A stretch of DNA of 45,179 nt from Neobacillus piezotolerans. Lineage in GTDB: Bacteria; Bacillota; Bacilli; Bacillales; Cytobacillaceae. The notes beneath the pieces were generated by a model that was not told the origin of the DNA, made no database searches, and saw only the letters and a list, made by a program, of their open reading frames with translations. Positions 10,104-20,667 of this stretch are shown in pieces. Each line of letters opens with the position of its first letter. Positions within the stretch are counted from its first letter, which is position 1. Both the position numbers and the translations under genes were made by a program. The stretch covers positions 1 to 45,179 of the forward strand of contig NZ_QNQT01000018.1 of NCBI RefSeq assembly GCF_003362805.1, in the 5' to 3' direction.

Positions 10104-10982
10104 TTACTTCGCTTCTCTCTTCAGCGCTTCAAGCTCTTCTTTTGAAAAATGATATTTTTCATTGCAAAAATGGCAATGGGCTTCCGCCATTCCATCCTCT
10201 TCGATCATGTCTGAAATTTCGGACTGCCCGAGCGATACGATAGCGTCCGAGAATCGTTCTTTGGAGCAAGTGCATTCAAAGCGGACTGGCATCTTTTCGA
10301 GGATCGAAAGCTCGTCCTTTCCAAACAACTCTATAAGAATTTCTTCCGGAGTCAATCCTTGCTGGATCATTTTTGAAATTGGTGTAATCGTTTTGAGGCG
10401 CTCCTCTATCCGGGAAATTGTTTCATCACTCGTTCCCGGCATAAGCTGAAAAATAAAACCGCCAGCTGCCAATATTGTGTTGTCCGGGTTGACAAGTACG
10501 CCTACCCCCACAGAGGAAGGAACCTGTTCAGATGAAGCAAAGTAATAGGTGAAATCCTCGCCTAACTCTCCCGATACAATAGGAACCGATCCGCTGAAAA
10601 AATCCCTCAACCCAAGGTCCTTCACGATCGTAAGGGTGCCGTCTGTACCAACCGCCCGCCTGACATCAAGCTTGCCCTGTTCATTTAGGTCAAAATGGGT
10701 TTGCGGGTTGCTCACATAGCCCCTAACCGTCCCTTTTGCATTGCTGTCGACAAGGATGTTCCCGATAGGGCCTCCACCCTGTATTTTAATCGTCAGTTTA
10801 TCTTCGCCCTTCAGCATGGCGCCCATCATCAAACCTGCTGTCATCGCCCGGCCAAGCGCCGCTGACGCTGTCGGCCATGTATAATGCCTGCGTTGTGCTT
10901 CCGCCACCGTTTCTGTGCTTCTGACGGCGTATGCCCTGATTTGGCCGCCATAGGCCAGTGCTTTTACTAGATAGTCATTCAT
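10104..10982 (-). CDS. hslO: Hsp33 redox-regulated chaperone
   Basis: Hsp33 is a cytoplasmic holdase activated by oxidative unfolding. The zinc-binding redox switch is intact, with Cys237 and Cys239 in FECTCSKE and Cys270 and Cys273 in HCHFCNEKY. The N-terminal substrate-binding part carries the family segment [11 protein letters not shown]. The longest frame begins at a TTG at 11042, but AAAGGAG lies 7 bases before the ATG at 10982. That start gives 292 residues, the family length, and the matching N-terminus. The gene is in an operon between coaX and yacD. Confidence 0.96.
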   Translation of the reverse strand: MNDYLVKALAYGGQIRAYAVRSTETVAEAQRRHYTWPTASAALGRAMTAGLMMGAMLKGEDKLTIKIQGGGPIGNILVDSNAKGTVRGYVSNPQTHFDLNEQGKLDVRRAVGTDGTLTIVKDLGLRDFFSGSVPIVSGELGEDFTYYFASSEQVPSSVGVGVLVNPDNTILAAGGFIFQLMPGTSDETISRIEERLKTITPISKMIQQGLTPEEILIELFGKDELSILEKMPVRFECTCSKERFSDAIVSLGQSEISDMIEEDGMAEAHCHFCNEKYHFSKEELEALKREAK

Positions 10983-11083
10983 ACTTTTGCTCCTTTCTCG
11001 CTGGTCGTTCTCGAAGCTGTCGGACAAAGCCCGCAAGCTCAAAAGGACTCGTCAGGCAACACTTCAGCCTGGTAAGCCCTCCT

Positions 11084-11875
11084 TTATGATTCATGCCTGT
11101 TTAGTGTATCCATATTACGCTTATAGATTAAATGCAGCCCTTTTAAGGTCAAAAATGGATCAACGATGTCAATGATTTTTGATTCCTCGGCAATCAAATT
11201 GGAGAGGCCTCCCGTTGCAATGACCGTCGGCATCTTGGAACTATTGGCCATCATCCGTTTCACTATGCCTTCAACCTGGCCGACATACCCATACACAATC
11301 CCAGCCTGCATGGCAGCAACGGTATTTTTGCCTATAATTCCTTCCGGCCTCGCTATTTCAATCCGCGGAAGTTTTGCGGCCCGTGAATAGAGTGCTTCAG
11401 TCGAAATGCCGACGCCGGGAGCAATCGCCCCGCCCATATACTGTTTATGCTCGTTTACGTAGCAATAGGTTGTAGCGGTGCCGAAATCGACAATGATTAG
11501 CGGGCTCCCATATTCATGGATGGCTGCGACCGCATTCACAATCCTGTCAGCCCCCACTTCCCTCGGATTTTCATATTTTATGTCAAGGCCCGTCTTTATG
11601 CCAGGGCCGACAATCAAAGGTTTAAGCCTGAAATACTTCGAGCACATTCTTTCAAGCGAAAACATAATTGGCGGAACGACAGAGGATATAATAATTCCTT
11701 CAATATCGCCAAAAGAAAGGTCCGAATGGTCAAATAGGGACTTAATCAGCATTCCGTATTCGTCTTCAGACCTATTCCGGTTTGTTTCAATCCGCCAATG
11801 GTGGAGAAGTTCCTCCCCCTTATATACCCCTAAAACGATATTTGTATTTCCCACATCAAATACGAAGATCAATTG
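11084..11875 (-). CDS. coaX: Type III pantothenate kinase
   Basis: CoaX phosphorylates pantothenate in the first step of coenzyme A synthesis. It has the ASKHA-fold phosphate-1 motif FDVGNTN near the N-terminus, the conserved GADRI segment, and DFGTATT in the phosphate-2 loop. A GTG at 11884 is only 2 bases from GGAG. The TTG at 11875, preceded by GGTGAG and giving an N-terminus that aligns with B. subtilis CoaX, is preferred (263 residues). The start remains uncertain by three codons. Type III enzymes are insensitive to CoA feedback. Confidence 0.94.
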   Translation of the reverse strand, partial: QLIFVFDVGNTNIVLGVYKGEELLHHWRIETNRNRSEDEYGMLIKSLFDHSDLSFGDIEGIIISSVVPPIMFSLERMCSKYFRLKPLIVGPGIKTGLDIKYENPREVGADRIVNAVAAIHEYGSPLIIVDFGTATTYCYVNEHKQYMGGAIAPGVGISTEALYSRAAKLPRIEIARPEGIIGKNTVAAMQAGIVYGYVGQVEGIVKRMMANSSKMPTVIATGGLSNLIAEESKIIDIVDPFLTLKGLHLIYKRNMDTLNRHES

Positions 11876-11965
11876 ACTCACCACTCCATGGAATTTAACC
11901 AGGACCGAAAAGCCCCTTTATCGTAAAGCGGCCTCACTGCCCAAGTTTGCAGGTTTACTGAAAAC

Positions 11966-11994
11966 ATCATATCACAAACCATTTCGGGATAGAA
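11966..11994 (-). promoter_or_regulatory. Likely promoter of coaX-hslO-yacD
   Basis: Minus-strand extended -10 TGATATGAT (core 11966-11971) with a weak -35 TTCTAT (11989-11994) at 17 bp. It lies between the ftsH terminator and coaX, where a promoter is needed. Confidence 0.5.
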
Positions 11995-12045
11995 AAGGCC
12001 AAGCGCCCCATTTCGCATAAAAAATCCGGTTTTGTTTTTTGGTTA

Positions 12046-12080
12046 AACAAGAAGGGCGCCGCTGAAATGAGCGGCGCCCT
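12046..12080 (-). terminator. Intrinsic terminator after ftsH
   Basis: On the minus strand a GC-rich 10-bp stem (AGGGCGCCGC/GCGGCGCCCT, 12053-12080) is followed by TCTTGTTT. The tail is imperfect but the stem is very strong. Confidence 0.85.
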
Positions 12081-12094
12081 GCAGGTGGCTTAAG

Positions 12095-14077
12095 TTATTT
12101 TTCCTCATCCCTATTTTCTTCAGGCTTGAGAATGGTTGTTTTTGGAGTCCCTGAATTGCCTTCGTCTTCCTTTTTGCCTGAAATGTTGATAATCACATCA
12201 TCAAGTGTGTTCTTGATTTCGGCGGGAGTCGAGTTGGCGGGAACTTTTCCGTCCGGAAGCCTTCCGTGGTCAACCAAGTGCTTGATGCCTTCAGCATCGA
12301 GTGTTTCCACTTCAAGAAGCGTATTGGCAATCAAGTCGAGCTTGTCACGGTTTTCCGTCAGGATCGTCTTCGCGCGTTCATAGGACTGTTTAATGAAGTT
12401 CTGGATTTCCATATCAATCTCATAGGCGATCTTGTCGGAATAGTTTTGTTCATTGTGTAGATCGCGCCCAAGGAATACCTGTCCGCCCTGAGGCTGTCCG
12501 AACTGCAGCGGTCCGAGCTTGTCGCTCATGCCGTATTCGGTAACCATTTTCCTTGCGATTCCGGTTGCCCTTTGGAAGTCGTTATGCGCTCCGGTGCTCA
12601 CTTCGCCAAACACGATTTCTTCGGCGACGCGTCCTCCGAGAAGGCCGGTAATTTTATCAAGAAGCTCCGGCTTTGTCATGAAATAGCGGTCTTCCTTAGG
12701 AAGCATGACTGCATATCCGCCAGCCTGGCCGCGCGGGACAATCGTTACCTTGTGGACCATTTCAGCTTCATCCAGCATGATGCCGATGACTGTGTGGCCA
12801 GCTTCGTGGAAAGCGACAATCCTGCGTTCTTTTTCGGATATGACACGGCTTTTCTTGGCCGGTCCCGCAATGACGCGGTCCGTTGCTTCGTCAATATCGA
12901 TCATATCAATTTTCTTTTTATTTTGGCGGGCCGCGACTAGCGCCGCCTCATTCAGTAAGTTCTCAAGATCCGCGCCGGAGAATCCCGGAGTACGCATCGC
13001 AATGCTTTTTAGATTGACAGACTCATCAAGCGGTTTATTCCGCGCATGGACTTTAAGAACCGCTTCCCTGCCCCTTACATCCGGACGGTCAACTGTGATC
13101 TGGCGGTCAAAACGGCCAGGACGCAGAAGTGCTGGGTCGAGGATATCTGGGCGGTTGGTCGCCGCGATGATAATAATTCCTTCATTTGCCCCGAAGCCGT
13201 CCATTTCTACAAGGAGCTGGTTCAGGGTCTGCTCGCGCTCATCATGGCCGCCGCCAAGTCCGGCGCCGCGCTGGCGTCCGACCGCATCAATCTCATCGAT
13301 AAAGATGATGCACGGAGCATTTTTCTTTGCAGTTTCAAACAAATCACGGACACGGGACGCACCCACGCCGACAAACATCTCAACGAAATCGGAACCGCTG
13401 ATCGAGAAGAACGGCACGCCTGCTTCCCCGGCTACCGCACGGGCCAGCAGCGTTTTACCGGTTCCCGGAGGGCCGACAAGCAGGACGCCCTTTGGAATCC
13501 TCGCGCCAAGCTCGGAAAACTTGCGGGGATCCTTCAGGAATTCAACTACTTCAACCAATTCCTGCTTTTCTTCATCCGCTCCCGCTACGTCCTTGAAGCG
13601 GACTTTTTTCTTGTCATCGTTATAAAGCCTCGCCTTGCTTTTCCCAAAGTTCATGACACGGCTTCCGCCGCCCTGCGCTTGGTTTAGCAAGAAGAAGAAA
13701 AGAATGAAAATGATTACAAACGGGATAATGGATGTAAAGAAAGTGACCCAGCCGCTTGTTTCTTTCGCAGGCATCGCCTCGATCTTCATATTGGGAACCG
13801 CTTCGTCAATACGGCTCAGCATCCGTTCGCTGTTCGGGACATATGTCAGGAAGAATTTGTCCTTGTCTGCATTTTTAAGCTGGCCGCGAACCTCATAAAC
13901 GCCACGCTCCGGCTGCAGGGTGACCGACTTTATTTCACCTTTTTCTAAATGGGAAATAAACTGGTCGTACGATATATGATCCGTTGGTTCATTGTTCCCG
14001 TTAAAAAAGCTAACGACGCCAATGATAACCAAAAATATCAATAAATAAAAGATGGTGTTGCGGAATATCCGATTCAT
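12095..14077 (-). CDS. ftsH: ATP-dependent membrane zinc protease FtsH
   Basis: FtsH is a membrane AAA+ protease that degrades misassembled membrane proteins and some regulators; in B. subtilis it is needed for sporulation and stress tolerance. The 660-residue protein has two membrane segments (about 8-25 and 112-132) around an external domain. Walker A GPPGTGKT is at 202-209, Walker B IIFIDE at 257-262, the second region of homology begins near [16 protein letters not shown], and the zinc site HEAGH is at 424-428. The C-terminal tail is polar, as is common. AGGAGG precedes the ATG. Confidence 0.98.
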   Translation of the reverse strand: MNRIFRNTIFYLLIFLVIIGVVSFFNGNNEPTDHISYDQFISHLEKGEIKSVTLQPERGVYEVRGQLKNADKDKFFLTYVPNSERMLSRIDEAVPNMKIEAMPAKETSGWVTFFTSIIPFVIIFILFFFLLNQAQGGGSRVMNFGKSKARLYNDDKKKVRFKDVAGADEEKQELVEVVEFLKDPRKFSELGARIPKGVLLVGPPGTGKTLLARAVAGEAGVPFFSISGSDFVEMFVGVGASRVRDLFETAKKNAPCIIFIDEIDAVGRQRGAGLGGGHDEREQTLNQLLVEMDGFGANEGIIIIAATNRPDILDPALLRPGRFDRQITVDRPDVRGREAVLKVHARNKPLDESVNLKSIAMRTPGFSGADLENLLNEAALVAARQNKKKIDMIDIDEATDRVIAGPAKKSRVISEKERRIVAFHEAGHTVIGIMLDEAEMVHKVTIVPRGQAGGYAVMLPKEDRYFMTKPELLDKITGLLGGRVAEEIVFGEVSTGAHNDFQRATGIARKMVTEYGMSDKLGPLQFGQPQGGQVFLGRDLHNEQNYSDKIAYEIDMEIQNFIKQSYERAKTILTENRDKLDLIANTLLEVETLDAEGIKHLVDHGRLPDGKVPANSTPAEIKNTLDDVIINISGKKEDEGNSGTPKTTILKPEENRDEEK

Positions 14078-14114
14078 CCCTTACCTCCTCCCACGGTGGA
14101 AAACAGTATATAAA

Positions 14115-14143
14115 ATAGTAGCATATTCATGATGCCGCTTCAA
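14115..14143 (-). promoter_or_regulatory. ftsH promoter (SigA type)
   Basis: Minus-strand -35 TTGAAG (14138-14143), 17-bp spacer, -10 TACTAT (14115-14120), placed 38 bases upstream of the ftsH ATG. It allows ftsH expression independent of tilS-hprT. Confidence 0.7.
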
Positions 14144-14185
14144 CCAAAGTGCTTGAAGCATGCACGATTCACTTAAAAGTTTTGC

Positions 14186-14731
14186 CTATTCCGCCTTATT
14201 GTACACTTCCGGCTTCAAAACCCCTATATATGGAAGGTTTCGGTACTTTTCCGCATAGTCCAGCCCATACCCGACAACAAAGGCATCCGGAACTTTGAAC
14301 CCCACGTATTCAGCGTTAATATCAACCTTTCTTCCAGACGGCTTATCAAGCAGGGTGACAATTTTAATGGATTTCGCTTTCCTGTAGCGGAACAGTTCAA
14401 CAAGATAGCTGAGTGTCAGGCCGCTGTCAATGATATCTTCGATGATCAACAGGTGCCTTCCCTCCACGGATGTATCCAGGTCCTTCAGGATTTTCACTTC
14501 ACCGGAAGAAACCGTCGAATTCCCGTAGCTGGAAACATCCATAAAATCCATTTCAAGATAGCAATCCATCTTTTTAAGGAGATCGCCCATAAAAGGCATC
14601 GCCCCTTTTAAAACTCCGATTGCCAGCGGGAATTTATCCTGATAATCTTCCGTCAGACGGGCTCCCAGTTCCTTGACTTTCTCCTGGATATCGTCTTCAG
14701 AAATCAGGATTTTTTCAATATCGTTTCTCAT
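14186..14731 (-). CDS. hprT: Hypoxanthine-guanine phosphoribosyltransferase
   Basis: This enzyme salvages hypoxanthine and guanine to IMP and GMP using PRPP. The 181-residue protein has the type I PRTase PRPP-binding motif [14 protein letters not shown] (about 94-107) and the flexible-loop segment [11 protein letters not shown] (about 63-73). The ATG lies 1 base after the tilS stop, with a GGGGGG run 10 bases upstream inside tilS. The tilS-hprT-ftsH order is conserved in Bacillus. In B. subtilis HprT and TilS have been reported to interact and activate ftsH transcription. Confidence 0.97.
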   Translation of the reverse strand: MRNDIEKILISEDDIQEKVKELGARLTEDYQDKFPLAIGVLKGAMPFMGDLLKKMDCYLEMDFMDVSSYGNSTVSSGEVKILKDLDTSVEGRHLLIIEDIIDSGLTLSYLVELFRYRKAKSIKIVTLLDKPSGRKVDINAEYVGFKVPDAFVVGYGLDYAEKYRNLPYIGVLKPEVYNKAE

Positions 14732-14732
14732 T

Positions 14733-16142
14733 TTACATGTGCCCCCCAGATGTAGGTTTCTTATTATATAAAAGCTTCAGATAGCCATCCCGGGGGTTCC
14801 CCGCGGAATCCAGGGCGGATTTCTTCAGCCCGGGCAGCCAGACGATTCGGCCGGCGCTATCCATTATGACAGGCCATGTTTCCCGTTCGGAAACCGGTAC
14901 CTTGTTATCAATGAAGATGTCCTTCAGCTTCCTTGTGCCTTCCATTCCCTTCAGCGTCATCCTGTCTCCATTTTCCTTTGTCCTTATGATAAGCGGGAAT
15001 GATACTTCGGATACGGGCAAATATGAGCATCCCGGCCCGGCACCTTGTTCAGCGTCCAACGCCAGCTCAATTGAGACTACCGCGCCAGTGGGCAGCACCG
15101 CTTTCCCAGGATGGTCCATTTCAATCCTGAATGCCATCTTCTCAAGACGCCCAAAATGGATAATACACTCAGAGTAGGAACGGGTGACGTTTAATCCGCC
15201 GGGGAAATTCAGCTTTCCGGATGGATGAGGACGGTTCAGCAGGGAAATCACTTGATCAATATGTACGGCAGCCAGAGAATCATGCTTTCCTTCATAAAGA
15301 TAGTTTAATATTAGTTGAATACCTCTTCTTTGTAAAGGCATTGGCATCCCAAGAAAAGCCAGTATATCCAGTACTACTTTCCCTCTTTCCCTGCTTTTAA
15401 TTACTGTAACCATCCGGCTGGCAGCCAATTCCTCCAAATACGCTTCATCGCTCTCAATCTCCTCACTAAAACGCTGAAAATGTTCGTGCGCATGGGGATT
15501 TTCCTTTTTTAAAAAAGGAAGGAGTGTCTTCCGGAAGCGGTTCCTGCTATAAACATCTTTTTGATTGCTTGGGTCGATGCGGTACTCGATGCCTTTTCTG
15601 CGGCAATAATCGAGGATTTCTTCCCTGGACGATCCGAGAAACGGGCGGATGATCAATCCGTTTTGGAAGGGCCTCATAAACGGAATGCCAGCCCTCCCTC
15701 TCCCCGTAGTGCCCCGATTCAGGCGCATCAGGATTGTTTCCATCTGGTCATCGCCGTGGTGGGCCAGGGCAAGAAAGGTATATCGGCGCTTCTCCATCTG
15801 TTCCCGAAAGAAACCGTACCTTGCATCCCTGGCGGCTTCCTGGCTGTTTTTTCCGGTAAGGCTGATTAATTCAGGGACATTCACCCTTGCCATCTCAAAA
15901 GGTATTCCGCGCCCCTCGCAATAGTTTTTCACAAAAAGAGCGTCTCCAAGCGATTCATCCCCGCGGAACATATGATCGACATGGGCCGCGGCAAGTTCCA
16001 TCCCCAAACTATTTTTTCTCTCCCATAAATAATGGAGTAAAGCCATCGAGTCGGGGCCGCCTGAAACGCCAACAAGGATGCTGGCGCCTTTCAAGGAAAC
16101 CGATTTCCTCTTTAAAATTGCCTCAGTTTTTTCCTCAAGCAT
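14733..16142 (-). CDS. tilS: tRNA(Ile)-lysidine synthetase
   Basis: TilS converts the wobble cytidine of tRNA-Ile2 (CAT anticodon) to lysidine, changing its decoding from AUG to AUA; the activity is essential. The PP-loop SGGPDS is at residues 27-32 and the substrate-binding HVDHMFRG at about 54-61, followed by the C-terminal domains of long TilS proteins. The total of 469 residues is typical of Bacillus. AAGGAAG lies 7 bases before the ATG. No convincing promoter is visible in the 137 bases between yabT and tilS, which hold only a small GC hairpin near 16173-16190. Confidence 0.96.
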   Translation of the reverse strand: MLEEKTEAILKRKSVSLKGASILVGVSGGPDSMALLHYLWERKNSLGMELAAAHVDHMFRGDESLGDALFVKNYCEGRGIPFEMARVNVPELISLTGKNSQEAARDARYGFFREQMEKRRYTFLALAHHGDDQMETILMRLNRGTTGRGRAGIPFMRPFQNGLIIRPFLGSSREEILDYCRRKGIEYRIDPSNQKDVYSRNRFRKTLLPFLKKENPHAHEHFQRFSEEIESDEAYLEELAASRMVTVIKSRERGKVVLDILAFLGMPMPLQRRGIQLILNYLYEGKHDSLAAVHIDQVISLLNRPHPSGKLNFPGGLNVTRSYSECIIHFGRLEKMAFRIEMDHPGKAVLPTGAVVSIELALDAEQGAGPGCSYLPVSEVSFPLIIRTKENGDRMTLKGMEGTRKLKDIFIDNKVPVSERETWPVIMDSAGRIVWLPGLKKSALDSAGNPRDGYLKLLYNKKPTSGGHM

Positions 16143-16279
16143 GTTAATTCTTCCTTAAAATGAATGATTAGGCCCGCCCTAAAGGCGGCAAGCTTTGTTT
16201 TATACGATTAAAACGAATAAAGGTTTCACTTATTACAACTTCGTCACAATTTTTGCTTGTGAAAATAGGAACAAAACAA

Positions 16280-17251
16280 TCAAGACAATTGTACAACAAT
16301 ATAGACAAGATAAAGAAGTGCCATGAATGAAATTACATAAAACGTTTCTCTTTTCCCACTATTTTTTTTATTTTTACCAGGGGAATGGCGCTTTAACGGC
16401 TGAGTGGACGAAGGTGCCTTTGAAGCAGAAACCGTGCTTTCCGGCTTTGGGGGAGCGATACATCCGAGCAGTTCGTTTCTCATTTCCCTGGCGGAGGCAT
16501 ATTTGCCCAGGAGCGCGCTTGACAAGACATGCTCATAGGGTAGGAGTTCCTCCTTATTACGGACAGCCGTTAACAATTGCCCAATTCCCCCCTCCGCTTT
16601 CCGGAAATTCCCCTTATGTGCGGCAGCGACCATAACCATCGCAACAGCAAATAGGTCATAGGATGGTTCGGCTTTTCTTGATCCCAGGCCCCAATAACCC
16701 CGATCATAAAATTCGGTATATTCTTTGATGGCCCTGCCAATTTTTGTAGTCCCTCCTACGTCAATGCAGCGTATTCTCGGCGGGGGGCCTGTGACAATCA
16801 GGTTTTCCGGCTTCAAATCCCCGAACACCCATCCGCTTTTATGTAGAAGGTCCAAGTCATTTAATAGCTGGAGCAATAGGACATGCATCCATTCCCTTCC
16901 TTTATAAGAAAGGAATTGCTGAAGTCCCGGCCCTTTTATGTATTCCATTACATAAAAACTGAACCTGCCTTCCGGGGAAATCCAATCATCAACATCAAGC
17001 AGCAAAGGCCCAAGGGCATGGCCCCGGGCCTTGGCGAAAGACTGTAGGACATTGACCTCCGAAGTAATCGAGACCCCATTGCCGCTGATTTTCAAAGCGG
17101 CTTCCGTGTTGCCTTTTTTAACAAGATAAACGACTCCATTCGCGCCATTGCCCAATTCTTTCACAAGGACATATTCATTCCTGTGCCACTTCCCTGCTAT
17201 GACTGCCCCGGGCCTGAATCTACATGGACTCTTCGAAGAAGGATTCATCAT
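16280..17251 (-). CDS. yabT: Membrane-anchored serine/threonine kinase (YabT-like)
   Basis: This 323-residue Hanks-type kinase has a glycine loop LGNGANGVVYL (33-43), the ATP lysine in AALKIS (Lys54), a catalytic loop VFGDLKPENLIV (142-153) and DVG (164-166). FGD and DVG replace the usual HRD and DFG, but the catalytic Asp145, Lys147, Asn150 and Asp164 are kept. A basic stretch (about 285-300) precedes one C-terminal membrane helix (about 302-321); there are no PASTA domains. B. subtilis YabT acts early in spore development and is stimulated by DNA. The start overlaps yabS by 32 bases. Confidence 0.9.
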   Translation of the reverse strand: MMNPSSKSPCRFRPGAVIAGKWHRNEYVLVKELGNGANGVVYLVKKGNTEAALKISGNGVSITSEVNVLQSFAKARGHALGPLLLDVDDWISPEGRFSFYVMEYIKGPGLQQFLSYKGREWMHVLLLQLLNDLDLLHKSGWVFGDLKPENLIVTGPPPRIRCIDVGGTTKIGRAIKEYTEFYDRGYWGLGSRKAEPSYDLFAVAMVMVAAAHKGNFRKAEGGIGQLLTAVRNKEELLPYEHVLSSALLGKYASAREMRNELLGCIAPPKPESTVSASKAPSSTQPLKRHSPGKNKKNSGKRETFYVISFMALLYLVYIVVQLS

Positions 17252-17957
17252 TTTCAGCCAAAAGTCTCCTTAACGCGCTTTTTTCATTGAACATACGGAT
17301 TGCCTCCCGGATGGCAGGGCCTGTCGGGGTAATCCCACCGGCTGCCAGCATCGGGAAGATGGAGCTAATTGATTCCAGCCTTGGCGTCCAATTAAGGATA
17401 ACGTCGGTTTCTCCTCGTTTCCCGGGAAATACTAACACGGAAAATTGATTTTTCCCTGAACGGGCATTCAAACTTAGCGAAAGGTCGAGCAAGGCTTCCT
17501 TGACTGTCGGTAACTTATGTTTCATGCTCGCGCTCACATCGACAAGAACCAGCACCTCTAAATCAACAGACTCTCCAAGCTCATCGACAACTTCAAGGAC
17601 TTCTCCCCTTTGTTCCGGAGGGAGGTCTTCGAGTGTTTTCGAACTTCCGAAAATTTGCCTTAATTCCTGATTTACCACTCCCTGCAGGGTTTGCGTCATT
17701 GCTTTCCTCGTTACCATTTGGACCGTTTGCGACAATTGCTCGGAAAAGACCACCTGGCTCACACCGCCTCCGGACAGGGCAATCCCCTCGATTTCCTTCA
17801 TCCCCTGTCCATCAATTGTATCCTTCTCAATCACGCCGATGACATTGACCGTGACGCCTTGTTCCTTTGCGAGGGCCGCCATTGCGATTGGATCTTCCCC
17901 CTGATTGGAACACCCATCGGTAATTACTAAAAGCTGCCTGATTGTCCCTGTATTCAT
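17220..17957 (-). CDS. yabS: VWA-domain protein (YabS-like)
   Basis: The 245-residue protein has a von Willebrand A-type metal-ion-dependent adhesion motif DVSAS at 140-144, with a supporting TGPAI threonine near residue 220. The N-terminal part contains VITDGCSNQGEDP, a segment also typical of VWA folds, which suggests an unusual or circularly arranged VWA arrangement. It has no signal peptide and is probably cytoplasmic. Function is unknown. It is always next to spoIIE and yabT in Bacillus relatives, which hints at a sporulation role. Confidence 0.87.
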   Translation of the reverse strand: MNTGTIRQLLVITDGCSNQGEDPIAMAALAKEQGVTVNVIGVIEKDTIDGQGMKEIEGIALSGGGVSQVVFSEQLSQTVQMVTRKAMTQTLQGVVNQELRQIFGSSKTLEDLPPEQRGEVLEVVDELGESVDLEVLVLVDVSASMKHKLPTVKEALLDLSLSLNARSGKNQFSVLVFPGKRGETDVILNWTPRLESISSIFPMLAAGGITPTGPAIREAIRMFNEKSALRRLLAENDESFFEESM

Positions 17958-18024
17958 CCCATCTCCTCCAATCGTTAAATGTTACCATTTTCGACGCAAT
18001 AGGAGGTATTTATACCAACTCCCC

Positions 18025-20493
18025 TTAGGCCTGCTTCTTTTTGATTCCGTGAACAGGAATTGAGGCCCACTTGGGGGTGTTGTGCTTTATTTTTGCGACA
18101 GCCACAGTCATATCGTCCTCGATTTTGTTCGACCTGGAGCGGATGACTTCTTCCATTATCAAATCTGCCACTTCCTGCGGATCCTCAGTCTCAAGTTCAT
18201 TGATTTTGCGTTTCATCCACATTTCATAATTCCCAACATGCTTTGGCCCTTCGAAAACGCCGTCACTCATCATGATTAATAAATCGCCTGCCTTAAGCTG
18301 CTCGCTCACGACATCGACATCGAAGTCCTGTACGATTCCCATCGGAAGATTGTTAGCCTGTATTTTCATTACCTTTCTCCCGCGTTTTATGAAACTTGGG
18401 GTTGAACCGATTTTCAGGAATTTTGCCGAAGCATTTTGCAAGTCAATGACAGCAAGGTCGAGTGTTGAAAATATTTCATCCGTTGTCCTTAAGGCGAGGA
18501 CGGAGTTTACTGATTTAATGGCCACCTTTTCTTCAATGCCAGACTGGAGGATTTGCTGAAGGAGTTTGAGCGTTTCCCGGCTTTCGACCTGGGCTCGCTC
18601 GCCATTCCCCATTCCATCGCTGATAGCGACGGCGTATTTCCCGCTTCCAAGTTCCATTGTCGAAAAACTGTCCCCGGAAACCAATCCGCCACCTTTGGCG
18701 GCATATGCCACGCCTGTTTCCACGATGAATGTTTTCGCTGACCGAAAAGTAGCCTGGCAAGTACTATGTGGAAAGGCGCCGCATTCCTCCGAATTGACAA
18801 TAATGGTTTCGCCGAGTATGTCGGACAGCATCGGGGCAATCAGTTTTTCACACTCACCATGCCCATTGCAATAGGGGATTGCCATATCGATATCCACATT
18901 CCCTGGTTCAAGGCTATAAATCTCCACATGTTCAATTTGCAGGCCGAAATCCTGGATCGCCTCCATAATCTGCTCCTCCTGTTTATGGAGGTTTTCACGT
19001 TCGCGCTGGATTTCCTTCGCGAAATCACCCATCACTTCCGAAACCCCGAGAAGCTGGTCAGCGACGAGGCGCCTGCTTTCCTTTACTTGTTTTTTCAGCT
19101 TTTGGTTTGCCTGGTAAACAGCGAGTTCCTGATGGATTGCTTCGGTTACCTTCTTCGGCCTGGAGCAGAGTTTTTCCCATTCACGGGCCAGCTTTGGCGG
19201 AATCGTTGCCTTTGACTGGTCCATTTGAAGCATAATTTCTTCCATATAGCCATATGTTGTAGTAAAGTTCCTTGTCCAGCAATGCTCCTTTTTAAAACAA
19301 GTCTGGCAAGTCTTTTCAGCAACATTGCTTAAAAAGAAATCCAATTCCTTTTCTTCTTCGCCCAAATCGTCTTCATGGTGGGAAAAGCTTTTCGAAAGCG
19401 CTTCAAACACATTTGAAAACTGTGCTACCCGTTTTGCGGTGACATCCCGCATTTTCCTCATATATTTTTGCTGTTCTGCTGTGTGTTCCGGGGTCCCCGG
19501 TATGTACTTTGCAATTCTTGCGGTTAAAGATGTGGGGGTCAGGAAAAAAAGCAGGATTGCGGCCGAGGTTTCCAGCATGGTGGACTCGAGGCTAATGCCG
19601 GTTTCGCCATACATCCCAATTAAAAGGGTTGCTACAAGAAGCCCAAGCGAAACGCCAGCCTTCTTCCCTTCTTTCAGCAAACCGCCGAGTACGCCTGAAA
19701 ATGCCAAAAGGCTCATATGGGAAAAACTCGAAACATTCGCCAGGCTGAAAATAAGGCCTGTGACAACTCCGACGGTTGAGCCAACCGCCGCACCCGCGAT
19801 AAGGGAAAACAGGAGGACCAAATATCTGGACATCACATGTTCAATCGACAAACCATAAACGATCCATCCGATTGTTCCGGTCATAATGGAGGCAAGGAGG
19901 ATAATCAAAGAGACAATTTCTTCTGTTTTAAGAGGCTGTTTCCGTTTATTGGCTGTGACCAATGGCACGCTCTGCATAAAAATCAATGAAAGGACGAAGG
20001 CAAGGATTCCTTCTATACCGGCCATTACCAAATCGTAAACTGAAAGGGTCTCCGCTTGTATAAAGCGTTCAGCAATCCTTCCGGCAAACAGCAAACCGCC
20101 GATATAATAAGGGATTGCCCTGGCCTGGTTCCCCACCCATTTCCTGGTGGGCCTGTAGACCGCCAAAAACAGGAAAACCATGGCGAAAGTCGATGCCGCA
20201 TGTCCCACCGAGATGGTTACAGCACCGGCGACAAGGCCAAAAAGCGCCAGCGGGGCCCGTTCCATTTTTATAAAATATACCGCGGCGAAAAAGGGGAGGC
20301 TAAAAGGCGCCAACTTTGCCAGTATCAAAGCGCGTCCTAGCAAAAAACCGACAAGGACAAGGAAATACCCCTTTTTCAAAATCAGCTTTTCCGCCTTGGA
20401 CCGCAGTTTTCCAAACGCCTCCGCCAAACCCCATTTAGGACGGATGCCGGATCCTGTTACATGGTCCATTACTGTTTGTTCTGCCCTTTCCAA
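18025..20493 (-). CDS. spoIIE: Stage II sporulation protein E, SpoIIAA-P phosphatase
   Basis: SpoIIE dephosphorylates the anti-anti-sigma factor SpoIIAA, activating SigF in the forespore, and also localises to the polar septum with FtsZ. About ten membrane segments fill the N-terminal third. A central oligomerisation/FtsZ-binding region with CQTCFKKEHCW follows, then the C-terminal PP2C phosphatase domain (GGLVSGDSFSTMELG, ISDGMGNG, LIMMSDGVFEG). The longest frame starts at 20553 inside the promoter. The TTG at 20493, 9 bases after GGGGGAG, gives 822 residues and an N-terminus (ERAEQTV) that aligns with B. subtilis SpoIIE. Confidence 0.96.
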   Translation of the reverse strand: MERAEQTVMDHVTGSGIRPKWGLAEAFGKLRSKAEKLILKKGYFLVLVGFLLGRALILAKLAPFSLPFFAAVYFIKMERAPLALFGLVAGAVTISVGHAASTFAMVFLFLAVYRPTRKWVGNQARAIPYYIGGLLFAGRIAERFIQAETLSVYDLVMAGIEGILAFVLSLIFMQSVPLVTANKRKQPLKTEEIVSLIILLASIMTGTIGWIVYGLSIEHVMSRYLVLLFSLIAGAAVGSTVGVVTGLIFSLANVSSFSHMSLLAFSGVLGGLLKEGKKAGVSLGLLVATLLIGMYGETGISLESTMLETSAAILLFFLTPTSLTARIAKYIPGTPEHTAEQQKYMRKMRDVTAKRVAQFSNVFEALSKSFSHHEDDLGEEEKELDFFLSNVAEKTCQTCFKKEHCWTRNFTTTYGYMEEIMLQMDQSKATIPPKLAREWEKLCSRPKKVTEAIHQELAVYQANQKLKKQVKESRRLVADQLLGVSEVMGDFAKEIQRERENLHKQEEQIMEAIQDFGLQIEHVEIYSLEPGNVDIDMAIPYCNGHGECEKLIAPMLSDILGETIIVNSEECGAFPHSTCQATFRSAKTFIVETGVAYAAKGGGLVSGDSFSTMELGSGKYAVAISDGMGNGERAQVESRETLKLLQQILQSGIEEKVAIKSVNSVLALRTTDEIFSTLDLAVIDLQNASAKFLKIGSTPSFIKRGRKVMKIQANNLPMGIVQDFDVDVVSEQLKAGDLLIMMSDGVFEGPKHVGNYEMWMKRKINELETEDPQEVADLIMEEVIRSRSNKIEDDMTVAVAKIKHNTPKWASIPVHGIKKKQA

Positions 20494-20530
20494 TAAAACA
20501 CACTCCCCCGTCGTCTGGTTATTGTGCTTC

Positions 20531-20563
20531 ATTATAAAGGGACAAGCATCCAAACATTGTCAA
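20531..20563 (-). promoter_or_regulatory. spoIIE promoter with 21-bp spacer (Spo0A-activated type)
   Basis: Minus-strand perfect -35 TTGACA (20558-20563) and perfect -10 TATAAT (20531-20536) are separated by 21 bp instead of 17. This overlong spacing is the known hallmark of the B. subtilis spoIIE promoter, which SigA uses only with Spo0A~P. Confidence 0.9.
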
Positions 20564-20596
20564 AATCTAGATGGTCAACCATGGAATTCTTCGACG
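20558..20596. promoter_or_regulatory. Candidate Spo0A boxes upstream of spoIIE
   Basis: Two 6-of-7 matches to the 0A box TGTCGAA are present: CGTCGAA on the minus strand (20590-20596) and TGTCAAA on the plus strand (20558-20564), the latter covering the -35 element. Placement fits Spo0A control of spoIIE, but each single match is imperfect. Confidence 0.55.
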
Positions 20597-20667
20597 CATT
20601 TCACACCGGCCGCCACGGTTGGGCAAAAGCTGCCAGACAAATCCATCAGTCAATTTCAAAAAATGTA

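Noticed and set aside
12705-13687. Long plus-strand open frames (up to 306 codons) opposite ftsH
   Set aside because: They are mirror frames of the highly conserved ftsH AAA domain. They show no domain of their own and have no ribosome-binding site or promoter.
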